This document shows, in pieces, positions 1-10,082 of a stretch of DNA of 64,000 nucleotides (position 1 is the stretch's first letter; each line of letters begins with the position of its first letter). Both the position numbers and the translations under genes were made by a program. A model generated the notes under the pieces. The model did no database searches. It was not told where the DNA came from and saw only the letters and a list, made by a program, of their open reading frames with translations. This DNA comes from Alopecurus myosuroides (lineage: Eukaryota > Streptophyta > Magnoliopsida > Poales > Poaceae), in contig CM054057.1 in NCBI GenBank assembly GCA_028641055.1, forward strand, positions 401,626,814 to 401,690,813, in the 5' to 3' direction.

Positions 1-600
1 GGTGGAAAATAGAAATCAATCACATAGTGAAACATGCTATTTTTACACATGTGTATGGTTGGGGATTTCATCCTCAAGCCAAAATACAATGGGACCAGTG
101 GGCTATGGCCTACTAATACCAAGTAAAAATAGGTACTAAGCCTCTGGTTACTCATGAAAAACTTTGCATACAAGATAAAAATATAAGGCTATTTAATCTA
201 GTGAAACAATACTAGTGCATAATGATAGCAATGCTTACACATGCTTTACTATTAAGAGACATGCAAGCTAACATAGGTACAAGCATCAAAATAACAGTAC
301 CTAAATGTTACTGGACTCAAGGAAAACATAGCACAAAAATCTACTAAGAAAATATACACAGATTTAGCTCTCACAATACTTCCAATTAATAAACTAGAAG
401 GTGACCAATGATATTTTGTTTTTATTCGAGTTTCCAATCATGCACACACTTTCTAGGGTAGATTTATTGTAATAAAACAACATAATAACAAGTCCTAACA
501 ACTCCATATAAGTTAGGAAGCAAGATTGAATAAAACACAAATTCATTTCAATCAAGAGCACACAAAGAAATAAAACAGGAAAACTGCTGTTTTCTAGATC
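1..600 (-). repeat. LTR-like fragment related to the R1 LTR
   Basis: This stretch is a diverged relative of about 5030-5760 in the R1 LTR. It has the same order of landmarks: an AGTGGG-containing block, a CCTCTGGTTACTC-type block, and a run ending in AATAAACTAGA. It could be part of the R1 3' LTR, or of another LTR of the same family. Homology fades near 600 and no clean LTR edge is visible. Confidence 0.5.
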
Positions 601-1106
601 TATCATATCCATTCCATCGTTCACTTTATTTCTAAACCTCGAATCTCATAGTACCTACAACGTCTACTAAGATTTGGTTTCCAAAATAGATACACATGAT
701 ATCCTATTGACTCGTAAACGAATAGGTCATCATTTTATTTTCTCGTGACTTCTCCTTTTTACCAACTAGATTAAAAAGTGTCGTAAGTCACTTAATTCTT
801 TGGTTTAGAAATAGTTGCCAGTAGTTCACATGCTTTGGTTAGGTGTCCACCTAAGAGTAGGCAAAGCATGTTAGTCTTGTTAGCTTTCTATTTAATCATG
901 TTTGTCCGACAAGATACGACTAGCGTCATCGTACGTCGAATATTGAATTGTGCTCCTTTGATTGGCTTTTTAGGGGGTTGCGCATCATGGCATGTGAAGA
1001 CTTCTTTTTGCACATTTCTCCAGAGGAGGGAGGTATATAACTTTTTAAAAGGGGATTTCTCTTGTTTGGTCTTTTAAAAGGGAACATAAAAAGGTGCGAC
1101 ATTTAG
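601..1106. other. Unassigned sequence, no recognisable gene
   Basis: No convincing coding region. A short plus-strand open frame at 835-1077 has no recognisable motif. The minus-strand string TGTCGCACC begins near 1101 and could be an LTR edge, but no polypurine tract precedes it, so I do not call it. Confidence 0.3.
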
Positions 1107-1348
1107 TCAACAGGGCCAAAAAGAGTCTTTTGCAAACAGACAAAACACATAGGTTTTGGTCAGTATTGGTTGGTTTTCTTCACGCCTTTTCTTCTTTGAG
1201 GGCTGTCGTTGTTGGATCTTTATTTGTTGGAGTGCAGCATTGGTAGCAACGCTAGCATCTCGTGTGGCTTGATGGTCCTCTATTATTAGGCCCAAAGGTG
1301 CTTTCATGGATTGTGGGGGAGATGGTGGTGGTTCACGACGGGTCGCAT
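1107..1348 (-). pseudogene. R1 gag N-terminal remnant
   Basis: Minus-strand reading shows REPPPSPP, then a VEAL/IMEDRQASRD-like stretch and ALQQ. This matches the first about 45 residues of the G1 gag (REPPPPPPP, LLMEDRQASRDESAATITALQQL). The start codon at 1346-1348 is in the right place, but one base is missing just after it relative to G1, so the ATG is out of frame with the gag homology. The rest of gag and all of pol are absent. Confidence 0.7.
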
Positions 1349-2170
1349 TATGAAGCGAAAAAAAAAGTATAAGTCTAAGCAACAAATTCTTGTTTTTGAA
1401 TGCTATACAAACATTTTTGCTTGCAAAAATTTAACAGGAGGCGATTCAAAAACAAGAGCGGGGCAAGCACAAATCTGCAAATTTTGAGCACCCCACAAAC
1501 ATATAGAAGCCTAGATGAACCAAATTCTACACCACACAATAGCCCAAAGTCCTACGGACACACATAAGCAAGCCATAACACACAAGCAAGACTCCATTGG
1601 GGCTACGTCGGGGAAGGCGACTCATGGGGTCATCGCTAAATTACTCCAAACTAGACTGATCCAAAAATCCTAGAAGTGGCTGAAGAACTATATCTACTTC
1701 TGACCATCATCACTGTAGAGCTAGGCAATTATTTTGGTCTTCTCGGGTCATCGGCAAGTATAAATTTTTTTGGATAGAAACAAGATACTAGAAGTAAAGT
1801 TTTGATAAAACTTTTAACTGAGAGAGGGAATACTATGCAACAATCTGTTTTTGAAACCCCAACTATTTTCTGAGCAGAAAACTTCAAAAATGAGAGATGT
1901 TTCAAAAACAGAGCGGAGCAGTTGCAAACAAGGAAGAAATAAACTCTTAACCGAGAGAGATACCAATTCTGTAAGGCCCGCCCTTCGAACCACTGTTCAA
2001 GGACGCCCTTCATATGCATTTAGAATCTTTTGAAAAGATCAGAAGGAGGGAAAATATACTAAAATTCCCTTAGATAAAAATAATGCAGATAGTAAATAGG
2101 TTTTTACTCAAAAATACTTTTCTTTCCTATCTGACGTCCATGCTAACTAAGGTCTCCTAAGGTCAGGATG
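1349..2170 (-). other. R1 leader with remains of the pre-gag region
   Basis: No gene. Read on the minus strand, about 1740-1560 resembles the sequence downstream of the G1 pre-gag frame, including a GCGATGACCCCA-like block. About 1480-1390 resembles the G1 spacer before gag (GCCCCGCTCTTGTTTTTGAA). The pre-gag coding frame itself is missing, so an internal deletion lies near 1740-2150. Confidence 0.6.
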
Positions 2171-2183
2171 GCTCTGATACCAA
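2171..2183 (-). promoter_or_regulatory. Primer-binding site of R1 (tRNA-iMet type)
   Basis: The minus strand reads TTGGTATCAGAGC, the usual complement of the 3' end of initiator methionine tRNA. It lies three bases downstream of the LTR end CCTTACA. This identifies the 2187-8287 LTR as the 5' LTR of a minus-strand element. Confidence 0.9.
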
Positions 2184-2463
2184 CTCTGTAAGGACCCCAG
2201 ACCGGCAGTCTGAAACCCTACGTATGCATACATTCACGATCCCAGAAAGATCAGTCGTGAACAACATACACAGTTGGCACACAGAAATACATCATCCATT
2301 ACACGAATACATAAAGGTATTACACAAATGATCACATGATCAAGTTTAAGCAACTGCCACAAAGGCAGGCAACTTAACAAACACAGCGGAAGACAATTAA
2401 AAACACAACGTAGTTGAGCCCAAGTCACGCCTTAACCTACAGGCTGCTGACCCGGAGACGATC

Positions 2464-2531
2464 CTAGTTCGCAAAGCCGTCAACTCCGTACTTCTCTTCA
2501 TAGATCTCCTTCGGAGACTCCTTCTCCAAAT
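2464..2531 (-). CDS. R1 LTR acidic mini-gene, candidate terminal exon
   Basis: A 68-bp minus-strand segment directly after a splice-acceptor-like CTTATCAG. It reads in one frame to a TAG stop. It opens with an incomplete codon (AT) that becomes Asp after a preceding G. The peptide is rich in Glu and Lys, contains IYEEKYG and ends GFAN. G1 has a 68-bp equivalent at 18855-18922, and G3 and G4 have 65-bp equivalents. The function is unknown. Expression and splicing are inferred. Confidence 0.5.
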
Positions 2532-3069
2532 CTGATAAGTAGATACCAGGGGCGAAACCATAATGAGTACATTTGAATGTACTCAGCAAGACATCCATCA
2601 TGTCACTTACCAACATGCAACTATGCTTATATGGTGGAATAGGTAGGCTATAAATAGGGTTCACTACCAATGGTGTTCATATATGATGACACCACAGTTG
2701 CAGTCAGGTTAATCTATATCTTCGTTGAAGAAGATACTTCAGAAGAAAATAATATAGTTTTATTTCTCTTGTAGATATCACATGTACAAGAGTTTTTGTA
2801 AAACTTTGTTAAAGAATATTTTCTCTTTGCAAAACTTCTTGGAATCAGTTTCCAGAATTCTTGCTTAGAGTAGAAAAGGTTTTGTTTGCAAAACATTTTG
2901 TTTTGTATAACATCATCTGGCTTTTCATCATCGACGATACCTCCACGGTATATGTTTCCATTCCTTTCCGAACTTCACAAGTTCAACACTTCCTTTCCAA
3001 AAATTCTCTTTTCAAAAACTTCCTTTTTGAAAACATTGACACAATGCTAGCTACATGGCCATTCAACTG

Positions 3070-3126
3070 TCCATATCCGAGGACGCGGCTTCTTCGAAAA
3101 AGTTATACTCTGCAGAGGTGTACACA
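3070..3126 (-). promoter_or_regulatory. Conserved CTGCAG/TTCGAA block in the R1 LTR
   Basis: Minus-strand order: GTGTACACC, CTCTGCAGAG, a TTTTTCGAAGAA near-palindrome, GCCGCGTCCTCGG, ATATGGAC. The same order occurs in the LTRs of G1, L2, G3 and G4, although most of the surrounding sequence has diverged. The role is unknown. It lies inside the candidate intron between the two acidic exons. Confidence 0.7.
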
Positions 3127-3849
3127 TCCACCAGATCCAGTACACCTCCCGTGAACAATCACGGACTGTAACAACAGTATGTAAACATCAGGTATCTGAT
3201 CATAACCATCCACTATGTTCAAGCTAGAATATGCCTATCTCTCAGTTGGGTTTTACCACATCCCCGGCACCGAGCTAATCCCCGCCAAGCCAGGATGCCT
3301 CAACTGATGCATCCGGAGGGAAAATTAATCCCACACTTTATATGTCTCCACGACATTCGGTTCAGAGGATCGCATCCCCTATAGCACATTGAGATAGCAC
3401 ACACTAATAAGAACAAACTTCAAGTTAAGCCCCTTGCCCATGTTGGGGTAGGGTGGCAGTACGGTAAAGGTTGTCCGGCGAAGACTAGGTTATGTGTCAT
3501 TTTTGAAAACACCACTTTCTCAAAAATGACCACTTCCACATTCCTCCGGAGAACAAGGATCCGCCTTTTCTCCGGGTTTTTCCGTAAAGCCTTTGTTTTG
3601 TAGAATCACAATTTTAGGGTGTCCACTTAGGGACTAGTATATTTGATGGTAATAAATACCATATGGTGGCTTATGGGCTTGGTATTACCAAGTTTAACTA
3701 TTGGCATGATAGTAACCTATAATATAGTATAGTAGTAATTTCCACCTCAAAAATAGTTTTGATAATCAAGTTTTTGTAAAACTTCAGAGGTAAAACATGC
3801 ATGATAGATAATGGTAAGTATTGTATCAGCAAGCATCAGGATGGCTTGC

Positions 3850-3930
3850 CTGGTATCTCCTTGTGTCCCTGGTTTTGGAGTGACTGGAACTTGAAACAGA
3901 GCTTCCCGACACTTCCTTCCTCTTCGTTTT
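3850..3930 (-). CDS. R1 LTR acidic mini-gene, candidate internal exon
   Basis: An 81-bp minus-strand segment, preceded by GCGTTAG and followed by the GC-type donor CAG|GCAAGC. In phase 1 it reads ENEEEGSVGKLCF and stays open. The G1 counterpart is also exactly 81 bp and begins with the same six residues. It ends with one leftover G, which matches the phase of the exon at 2464-2531. Confidence 0.5.
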
Positions 3931-6269
3931 CTAACGCCGTAAAAGGAATAAAGGACACACATTCAGAACCAATCAAGGCAAGCAACCATACATAAAAATA
4001 CATACAGCAAGGAAATCTAATAATAACCAATCACACAATTCTTAATGGAGGCAAACAATCAAACAAAACTACTTGGCAGAAATGCCATTTAATAAGACAG
4101 CTTAAGGTTGGAGGAACATATCTCACAACCTCAATATCATGGATTCAGTGGGTGTGCCACTCTCATACCAAGACATTAATAAACCCAAAATATACTTAGT
4201 TTCACAAGGGTGAGACTACTAAAAGTATATAAAACATGCACCACATTAATCATGGCAATGGGTCTATCAACCAAACAACAAAAAGAAAAAGGTAGCTATC
4301 CTACTAAGTCTAAATTCACATCAAGAACAATTTAGGCACATGATTTGCAAAGGTTACTTGTACAAATCAGTGGGCCTACACAAGTGTAACAATGTAATAG
4401 ACTCACCACAAAACACACAATTTCTCATAGTGAGAACAATAGAAACTATGACTAAAAAGGAGGAATCCTATAGACATGTTTCTATTAAAAGTTTGCTATG
4501 CAAGCATGCATAATAAGTAAAGTAATAAAATGCAAACAAGGAACCATGTTATCATAATGGGAATGAAAACATGTCCTCATGCAAGGATACACAAATATCT
4601 ACCAAACACAAGTTGGCAGAAAAATAATTCAATACAAAAACTGCTAAGGAAACTAGTACTACTCACACATGAAGAATCAATGGATGAATTTCAATCAAGT
4701 AATTGAAATACAACCAGAGGGTCCATGTCATAAAAACAGGAGTGAAAAACATCTATACTTGCTATAACAAAGATATCCCATTTAGCAAAACAATGCATCA
4801 ATTTGCAGGGCAACTCCTACATACTAGTAGTAATAAAAAAGGCAGTACTTAGAGGAATCAATCAACACTCCAAGATGGATTTTTCCTAGCAAGCCACACA
4901 TGATTATAAACACTTACAAACATAAGCATACCCATTTTTGTTTAGCACAAAAATTCCCAAAGCAAAAATACTAGGCACTCACTAGTTATAGAACTATATA
5001 AAAGAAATGCTTCTAGTGTGGGGGAAATAATGTTTCCACCAAAAATGCAATGACACCAGTGGGTGTTCCACTAGAATAACAAGGCATTAAGAGGTCACAA
5101 TGCCTCTGGTCATACTTGACAAAAATTATCAAAAACCTAAACTAGCACCTAGTGCCATAACAATACTAGCAGAAAATAATAGGGTGCTTAATAAGCAAGG
5201 CAATGCTACTCATGCTATTATTTTCACACCAGTGAAAACTTTAGGGGTCAAGTACTCATAACAACCTTATCAAAATGCTACTGGTCCTATGAATACAACA
5301 CAAAAATATGTGGTTTTACAACCACAAATTCTTATGTCAAAAATTCCACACATGAGGGAATTTTTCCATAACATTCTCATAGTAATGACTAAATTACTCA
5401 TGCTTCTCTACCAACTCAAATGCAGTCTAGCAGAGGTGATACTAACAAAATATAAGTACCAACATAGTATTGAATCTAATATCCCAACACAACAATTCAA
5501 TCACTTGCACACAAATTAATCAATCAAAAATTATATGCAAGTAATAAACTAGAGATAAAACATATGCTACTAATATAAATCCTATTTCTTCTCAACTCAA
5601 GTCCACACATTCTAACATGCCAAAATAGCTAAGTAACACTTGGAAAACAAGTTCACACAACTTTTACATGCTAGAAAACAATATTGCAACACAAAAATAT
5701 AATCACAACAATAAATTAGCTAAAATGCCAAAATGGCAGAAACAGGTGAAACAAAGATCTGTCCACCAAATTTTCTAGGATGCTCAAAAAAATAAACCCT
5801 TCTAGTTTTGGATAGTACTAAACATATACAAGACCATCCAGTTGAGTTTGCATCAAAATTCATCTTTACTTAATTTATAAAAATCACCAAAGTGCTCTCT
5901 GGTGCTTTACCAAATTGCATGCCATTTCAAAAATACTATGAATTTGGAAACGAGGTTACTTGCTCCTGTTAGGAAATTTCAAGGGCTTTCCAATGCAATT
6001 GGCCTCACTTCATTATGAGTTGTGAAATAAAAATGGTGCTCATTTTGGTGTTTCTGGTACCTGTTGCCAAATCATTTTTCATGTTCAAAATAATCATCCA
6101 AATGTAGATCTACAAATTGGATGTGGTTTAGATTTTGTTGCTTTACATCTGTGAATTTTGGTTTGGTAAAATTCATCTTTTAATTTGCCTTTTTGATCCA
6201 AAAGTAAACAGGTAACAATCTGTCAAAAATATATGGAAAAGAAACAAGACTTGGGCCAGATCTGCTAAA

Positions 6270-7060
6270 TGGGCCGGCCTGGATCTACTGCTACCGCGGG
6301 GGAAGCTAGCCATAGGTCGCTGACGCGCGGGCCAGACCACCACGGTGGCATCCACGCGGGCTAGCGCGGCCCCACTGGCCAGTTCAACTAATTTGCGCGC
6401 GGTTCAGGGGGGGCTGGCGTCAGCGTGACGTCGCCACGACGTCACCGCCGGCGGGAGCTGCTCCGGCGAGCTCGAATCGAGCGAAATTGACCATCGTTTC
6501 GCGAATCAAATGCACCTACTCGTTGCTCTAGACGCGGGCTACCAAAAGCGCATGGTCTCGTTTCCCGGAAGTCCACCGGAGGAGGGCGGCAACGGCGATG
6601 CGGCGGCGGCCGGACTGCTACACGACGCGGGGTCGAAACCGAGGGAGAGGGAGGGGAAAAAGCACGGCGGGGGTCCGCCTCCTTACCCTAGACGCGTAGG
6701 AGGAGTCGGTGAGGTCGGAGGGTGAGCGAAACCGCGGCGATTTGCCGCCGGAGTTCGTCGGGGGCCGAAGAGGAATCGGGACGGCGCGGCCTCCTCGTTG
6801 CGCTTCGGCTCGATCCCTTCCGCAGAGAGGGCAAGTACGACGTGGCGGAGACGATGGGGACCATGGCTGCCAGCGGCGAGCACCGCAATGGCCCAATCGA
6901 CGGCGAGGGGTTTCGGCTAGGGTTTGGTTCCTTGGGATTTCGGAGAGAGAGAGAGGGGGTGAGCTCTAGGGGAGAGAGAGGGGGCATGAGCAGACAAGGG
7001 CACATGGGGGCCCTCTTTATCCCCAAGGGTTCCTTCCCTTCGAAGCCATGGGTAGGGGTG
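6270..7060 (-). promoter_or_regulatory. GC-rich promoter/leader segment of the R1 LTR
   Basis: A GC-rich block in an AT-rich LTR. On the minus strand a GGATAAAGAG TATA-like string near 7015 is followed by AAACCCTAGCC, an ATGG start context near 6860, and a donor-like GGTAAGG at about 6681-6687. Several overlapping Arg/Pro/Ser-rich frames run through it. I do not call them genes because the frame compatible with the downstream exon stops just before the donor. Confidence 0.4.
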
Positions 7061-8287
7061 CTGTTCTCTACAGGGAGCTAGAGGTTGAAGATGATGACTG
7101 GGATTACATTTTGGTCCCTGCAATTTACAACTAGGTCCCTGTCCTCTCTGAAAAAGCCTGTTTTCACCAATCAAACAAGGTTTAAATTTTAAATCCTTTT
7201 GCCCAAAATTCTAATTAGTTAAGATACACAACATATGTGAAAATTGGCTCAATTAGATAAACATGATAATTCAAAGTTGTTCAAATTTGAATTCTTACAT
7301 AAATGGACATTGAATTTATTAACCTACTTAGGAGCTTCCAAAAATGATAATTTTTGGCACACATTCCTTATTTGATGTGTTCCTTATGTGGTAGAAAATT
7401 CAAGTCATTTTGAGTTACTTAATATAACAAACTTGTTCAAATTTCAAAAAGGTGCTGTCAAGAAAACAGGGTTTTTTGGCAACTTAAATTATTCAAAAAC
7501 TTGTGCCCTTTTGGTTTTCATCCTTATTTATGCTATAGAGCATGTGGTATTTATTTCATGGAATTTGGAAAAAGTTTGTAGAACAAACTTGTTCAAAATC
7601 CCAATTGTTGCTGTGGAGAAAAACCATGTTTTCAGGACTTTAATGGATTCAATTTTTGGTCTCCTCTTGTGTGTGTTCCTTATTTGATATAAGGAAGCAA
7701 TGGTATGAATTTCAAATCATTTTAAGAAAGTTTCCAATAGTAACTTGTTTGAGTTTTCTGTTTCTGGAAATATTGGAATTTCTATTTAATAAGGCACTTG
7801 GCTTTTCTTTAACAATGATTTGCCAAAATATTTATGTGACTAGAGATAGCAAGTCAATGCTCTCCAATACCTTTGTTTTTAAGCTTGCAAGGTTGGAAAA
7901 ACATTTGATAAGATTTTGGTGAAGCATCTAAGAATGCCTCTTTTTCCTGATAATCTTTTAGGGAAATTTATTAAGTGTTTCTTCTTTCTTAAATTTAGAA
8001 CTTGGAATAATATTCAACAAGTATTGGATTCATAAGATGTTTTTGGGAAACTCTTTGATCAATATTTACTTTAGAAAATATTGCCAAGGTCATTGGAACA
8101 ATATGTTGAATATTTGGTTTTATCCCTGGAACAATATGTTGAATATTTTTAGTTTACTGCTTTGCTATCCTTTTTAAGTTTGTTTAGTTGCACTTAAACA
8201 AACACAAACAAACACAACCAAGGTTTATTAGTCAAGCAATTAGCAAAACAACTGTGTTAACAGGTATTCCAAAATTGGGATGTGACA

Positions 8288-9096
8288 GAGACTGGTACGC
8301 GGAGGTCACTATCCGTGCACCTCTGGCTAGCCCGACAGTGGAGGCCTACGTCTTTCGTGCTGTTGATCGTTCTTGGACCGAGGCAGCCGTGCGGGTGATT
8401 CAGGAGTCAGTGGCACGACTGGCACACATTGGGGAGTACATGTTCATCGGTTCCCGGTTCGAGTTGATTGGGAGGCGCGATGAGGAGGGCATACCACTTC
8501 CTGTTGAGCCAGACACTACCACTGTTGGTCCTCACTTGGACGAGATGGAGATTCTGTTGTACCGCACTCAGCACAGGTTGGACGATCAGCGACTCGCTCA
8601 CCACCTTGGCACATTGGTGCAGCACACACTGATAGCCGAGACTGACGAGCTGAGGGCTGAGCTTCAGGACAGCCAGGAGGAGAGTGGAGCACTAGCACAG
8701 CAGTTGTCTCAGTTGAGGGAGGAGTTGGAGGCCACCACCGCGAGGAGCCGTGCCTTGGAGAGACAGCTGCGGGCCACCCGTCTGAGCCGTGCTCGTCTCA
8801 CCAGCAGGGTGACGGCTCTGGAGGGGGCTAACTCAGTTCTGCACACTAGGCTTCACATAGCTCGTGACGACATAGCCGCGAGAGACTCTGCCATAGAGGA
8901 GCTTGAGGAGGAGGGCGCAGAGCTCAGCAGGGAGATTGAGGAGCTCCTGCCAGTAGAGGATGTTCCGTCCGACTTGGAGGGGATGGATATGAGTGAGGCT
9001 AGCGAGCAGGATGATGATGACCTGTTTGGCGAGGAGGAGGAGGAGGACCCTGAGGAGCGTATCTTCGAGGTTGGGGACAGTGACGACTCTGTGTAG
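8288..9096 (+). CDS. G1 pre-gag protein, 5'-truncated
   Basis: Open frame upstream of gag ending at a TAG at 9094-9096. About 270 residues are genuine. The first 33 residues of the longer open frame (from 8188) come from antisense R1 LTR and are artefactual. The N-terminal part resembles the G3 pre-gag protein around Y-A-(x)n-VQQAAYVSLTVLR (here AAVRVIQESVARL, then F-x-I-x-SRFELI). The middle is a predicted coiled coil rich in Glu, Arg and Leu (ELRAELQDSQEE, QLSQLREELEA). The tail is strongly acidic (EEEEEDPEER). No enzyme motif is visible. Such a frame before gag is not part of the canonical gag-pol set, and its function is unknown. Confidence 0.7.
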
Positions 9097-9473
9097 TCAC
9101 AGCCTCCTCACCCTTAGCACTTGATGCTGGTCTAGATGCTAGATAAGTATGCTAGATCGTTTTGCTAGTAGTAACCTTGCGATGACCCCACCAATCGCAC
9201 CCCTTGTAGCTCGATGAAGCCTTCCTTGTAAGATATGGCTTGTAATGTGTGTGTGTAATGTCAAAAACTCTGTTTAGTTATTGTGATGAATGGAATGTTC
9301 TGCTTGGTTCCTTGATGGTTGTCATTACTTTGCGTTCATTTCATCCGTGTTTGCGACTGCCCCGCTCTTGTTTTTGAAACATATCACTCGTAATCCTTTT
9401 TCTTATGTTAAAGGTACTGGGTTTTCGAAAACAAGAATATACTTCTAAAACTTACACATGTTTTCACTTCAGA
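9097..9473 (+). other. G1 spacer between pre-gag and gag
   Basis: No gene. It contains GCCCCGCTCTTGTTTTTGAA, also found in the R1 leader. It ends with a pyrimidine-rich TTTTCACTTCAG directly before the gag start codon, which looks like a 3' splice site. G3 has a comparable TTTCCATTCAG at the same place. Confidence 0.55.
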
Positions 9474-10082
9474 ATGGCACCTAGTCGCGAACCCCCACCG
9501 CCACCACCACCCACAGTGGAGGCGCTGTTGGCCCTGCTGATGGAGGATCGCCAGGCCAGCCGAGATGAGAGTGCAGCTACCATTACCGCTCTGCAACAAC
9601 TAGCTGCTGCCGCCAACAATAATGGCAATGGCAATGGTGCTCGCTCGAGACTGAGAGACTTTCAGCACACCAACCCCCCAGTCTTCACTAGGATTGTGGA
9701 GCCTCTCGATGCCGACGACTGGCTCCGCACCATTGCAAACAAACTGGAGGTTGCTTCAGTTGAGGAGAATGATAAGGTCCTGTTTGCCTCCCATTTCCTT
9801 GCTGGTCCTGCCAGGACTTGGTGGGAGACTACACGTGAGACTGTTGCTGCTGGTCACGTGTTCAACTGGGAGGATTTCTCTACAAGATTCCGCAAGTACC
9901 ACATTCCCCAAGGAATGATGGCACTTATGCGTGAGAAATTTCTGAAGCTGAGGCAGGGAAGTATGCCTGTGTCTGAGTACTGGGAGAATTTCACTACTCT
10001 GTCCAGGTATGCACAGGATGATATAAATACTGATGCTAAGAAAAGAGAGAGGTTCTTAAATGGGCTGGATGATGAGCTCTAG
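9474..10082 (+). pseudogene. gag: G1 gag, N-terminal part ending at an in-frame TAG
   Basis: I chose the ATG at 9474, where homology to R1 gag begins (MAPSREPPPPPPP). An earlier in-frame ATG at 9405 lies in the spacer. The frame covers the Retrotrans_gag region with LDADDWLRTIANKLE, ARTWWETTRE, FRKYHIPQGMMALMREKFLKLRQG and SVSEYWENF-type motifs. TAG at 10080-10082 interrupts it within DDEL-x-CALV. The frame then continues without a shift at 10083. A CAG to TAG transition is the simplest explanation. Confidence 0.9.

Larger units (their letters stand above)
1..8287 (-). mobile_element. R1: internally deleted Ty3/gypsy chromovirus-type LTR element
   Basis: Minus-strand element whose 5' end (LTR start, TGTCACATCCC on the minus strand) is at 8287. 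The LTR ends at 2187 and is followed by a primer site. The remaining internal part holds only a degenerate leader and a gag N-terminus, and LTR-like sequence appears again at 1-600. The right end breaks the pre-gag frame of G1, so R1 inserted into G1. The matching G1 half would lie left of the window. The left boundary is not seen. Assignment to the chromovirus group rests on LTR and gag similarity to G1. Confidence 0.75.
2187..8287 (-). repeat. R1 5' LTR (6.1 kb)
   Basis: On the minus strand it starts TGTCACATCCC, ends GGGGTCCTTACA, and is followed by the primer site. It is unusually long at 6101 bp. It has AT-rich flanks and one GC-rich segment (about 6270-7060) with a telo-box (AAACCCTAG near 6917-6926), which probably holds the promoter and leader. 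The half near the LTR end is clearly related to the G1 3' LTR and carries the same two acidic exon-like segments and the same conserved CTGCAG block. Modules containing AGTGGG recur at about 4145, 4367 and 5055. Confidence 0.9.

Noticed and set aside
8188..8287. Apparent N-terminus of the pre-gag frame
   Set aside because: It is antisense R1 LTR that happens to be open. The real element sequence starts at 8288.
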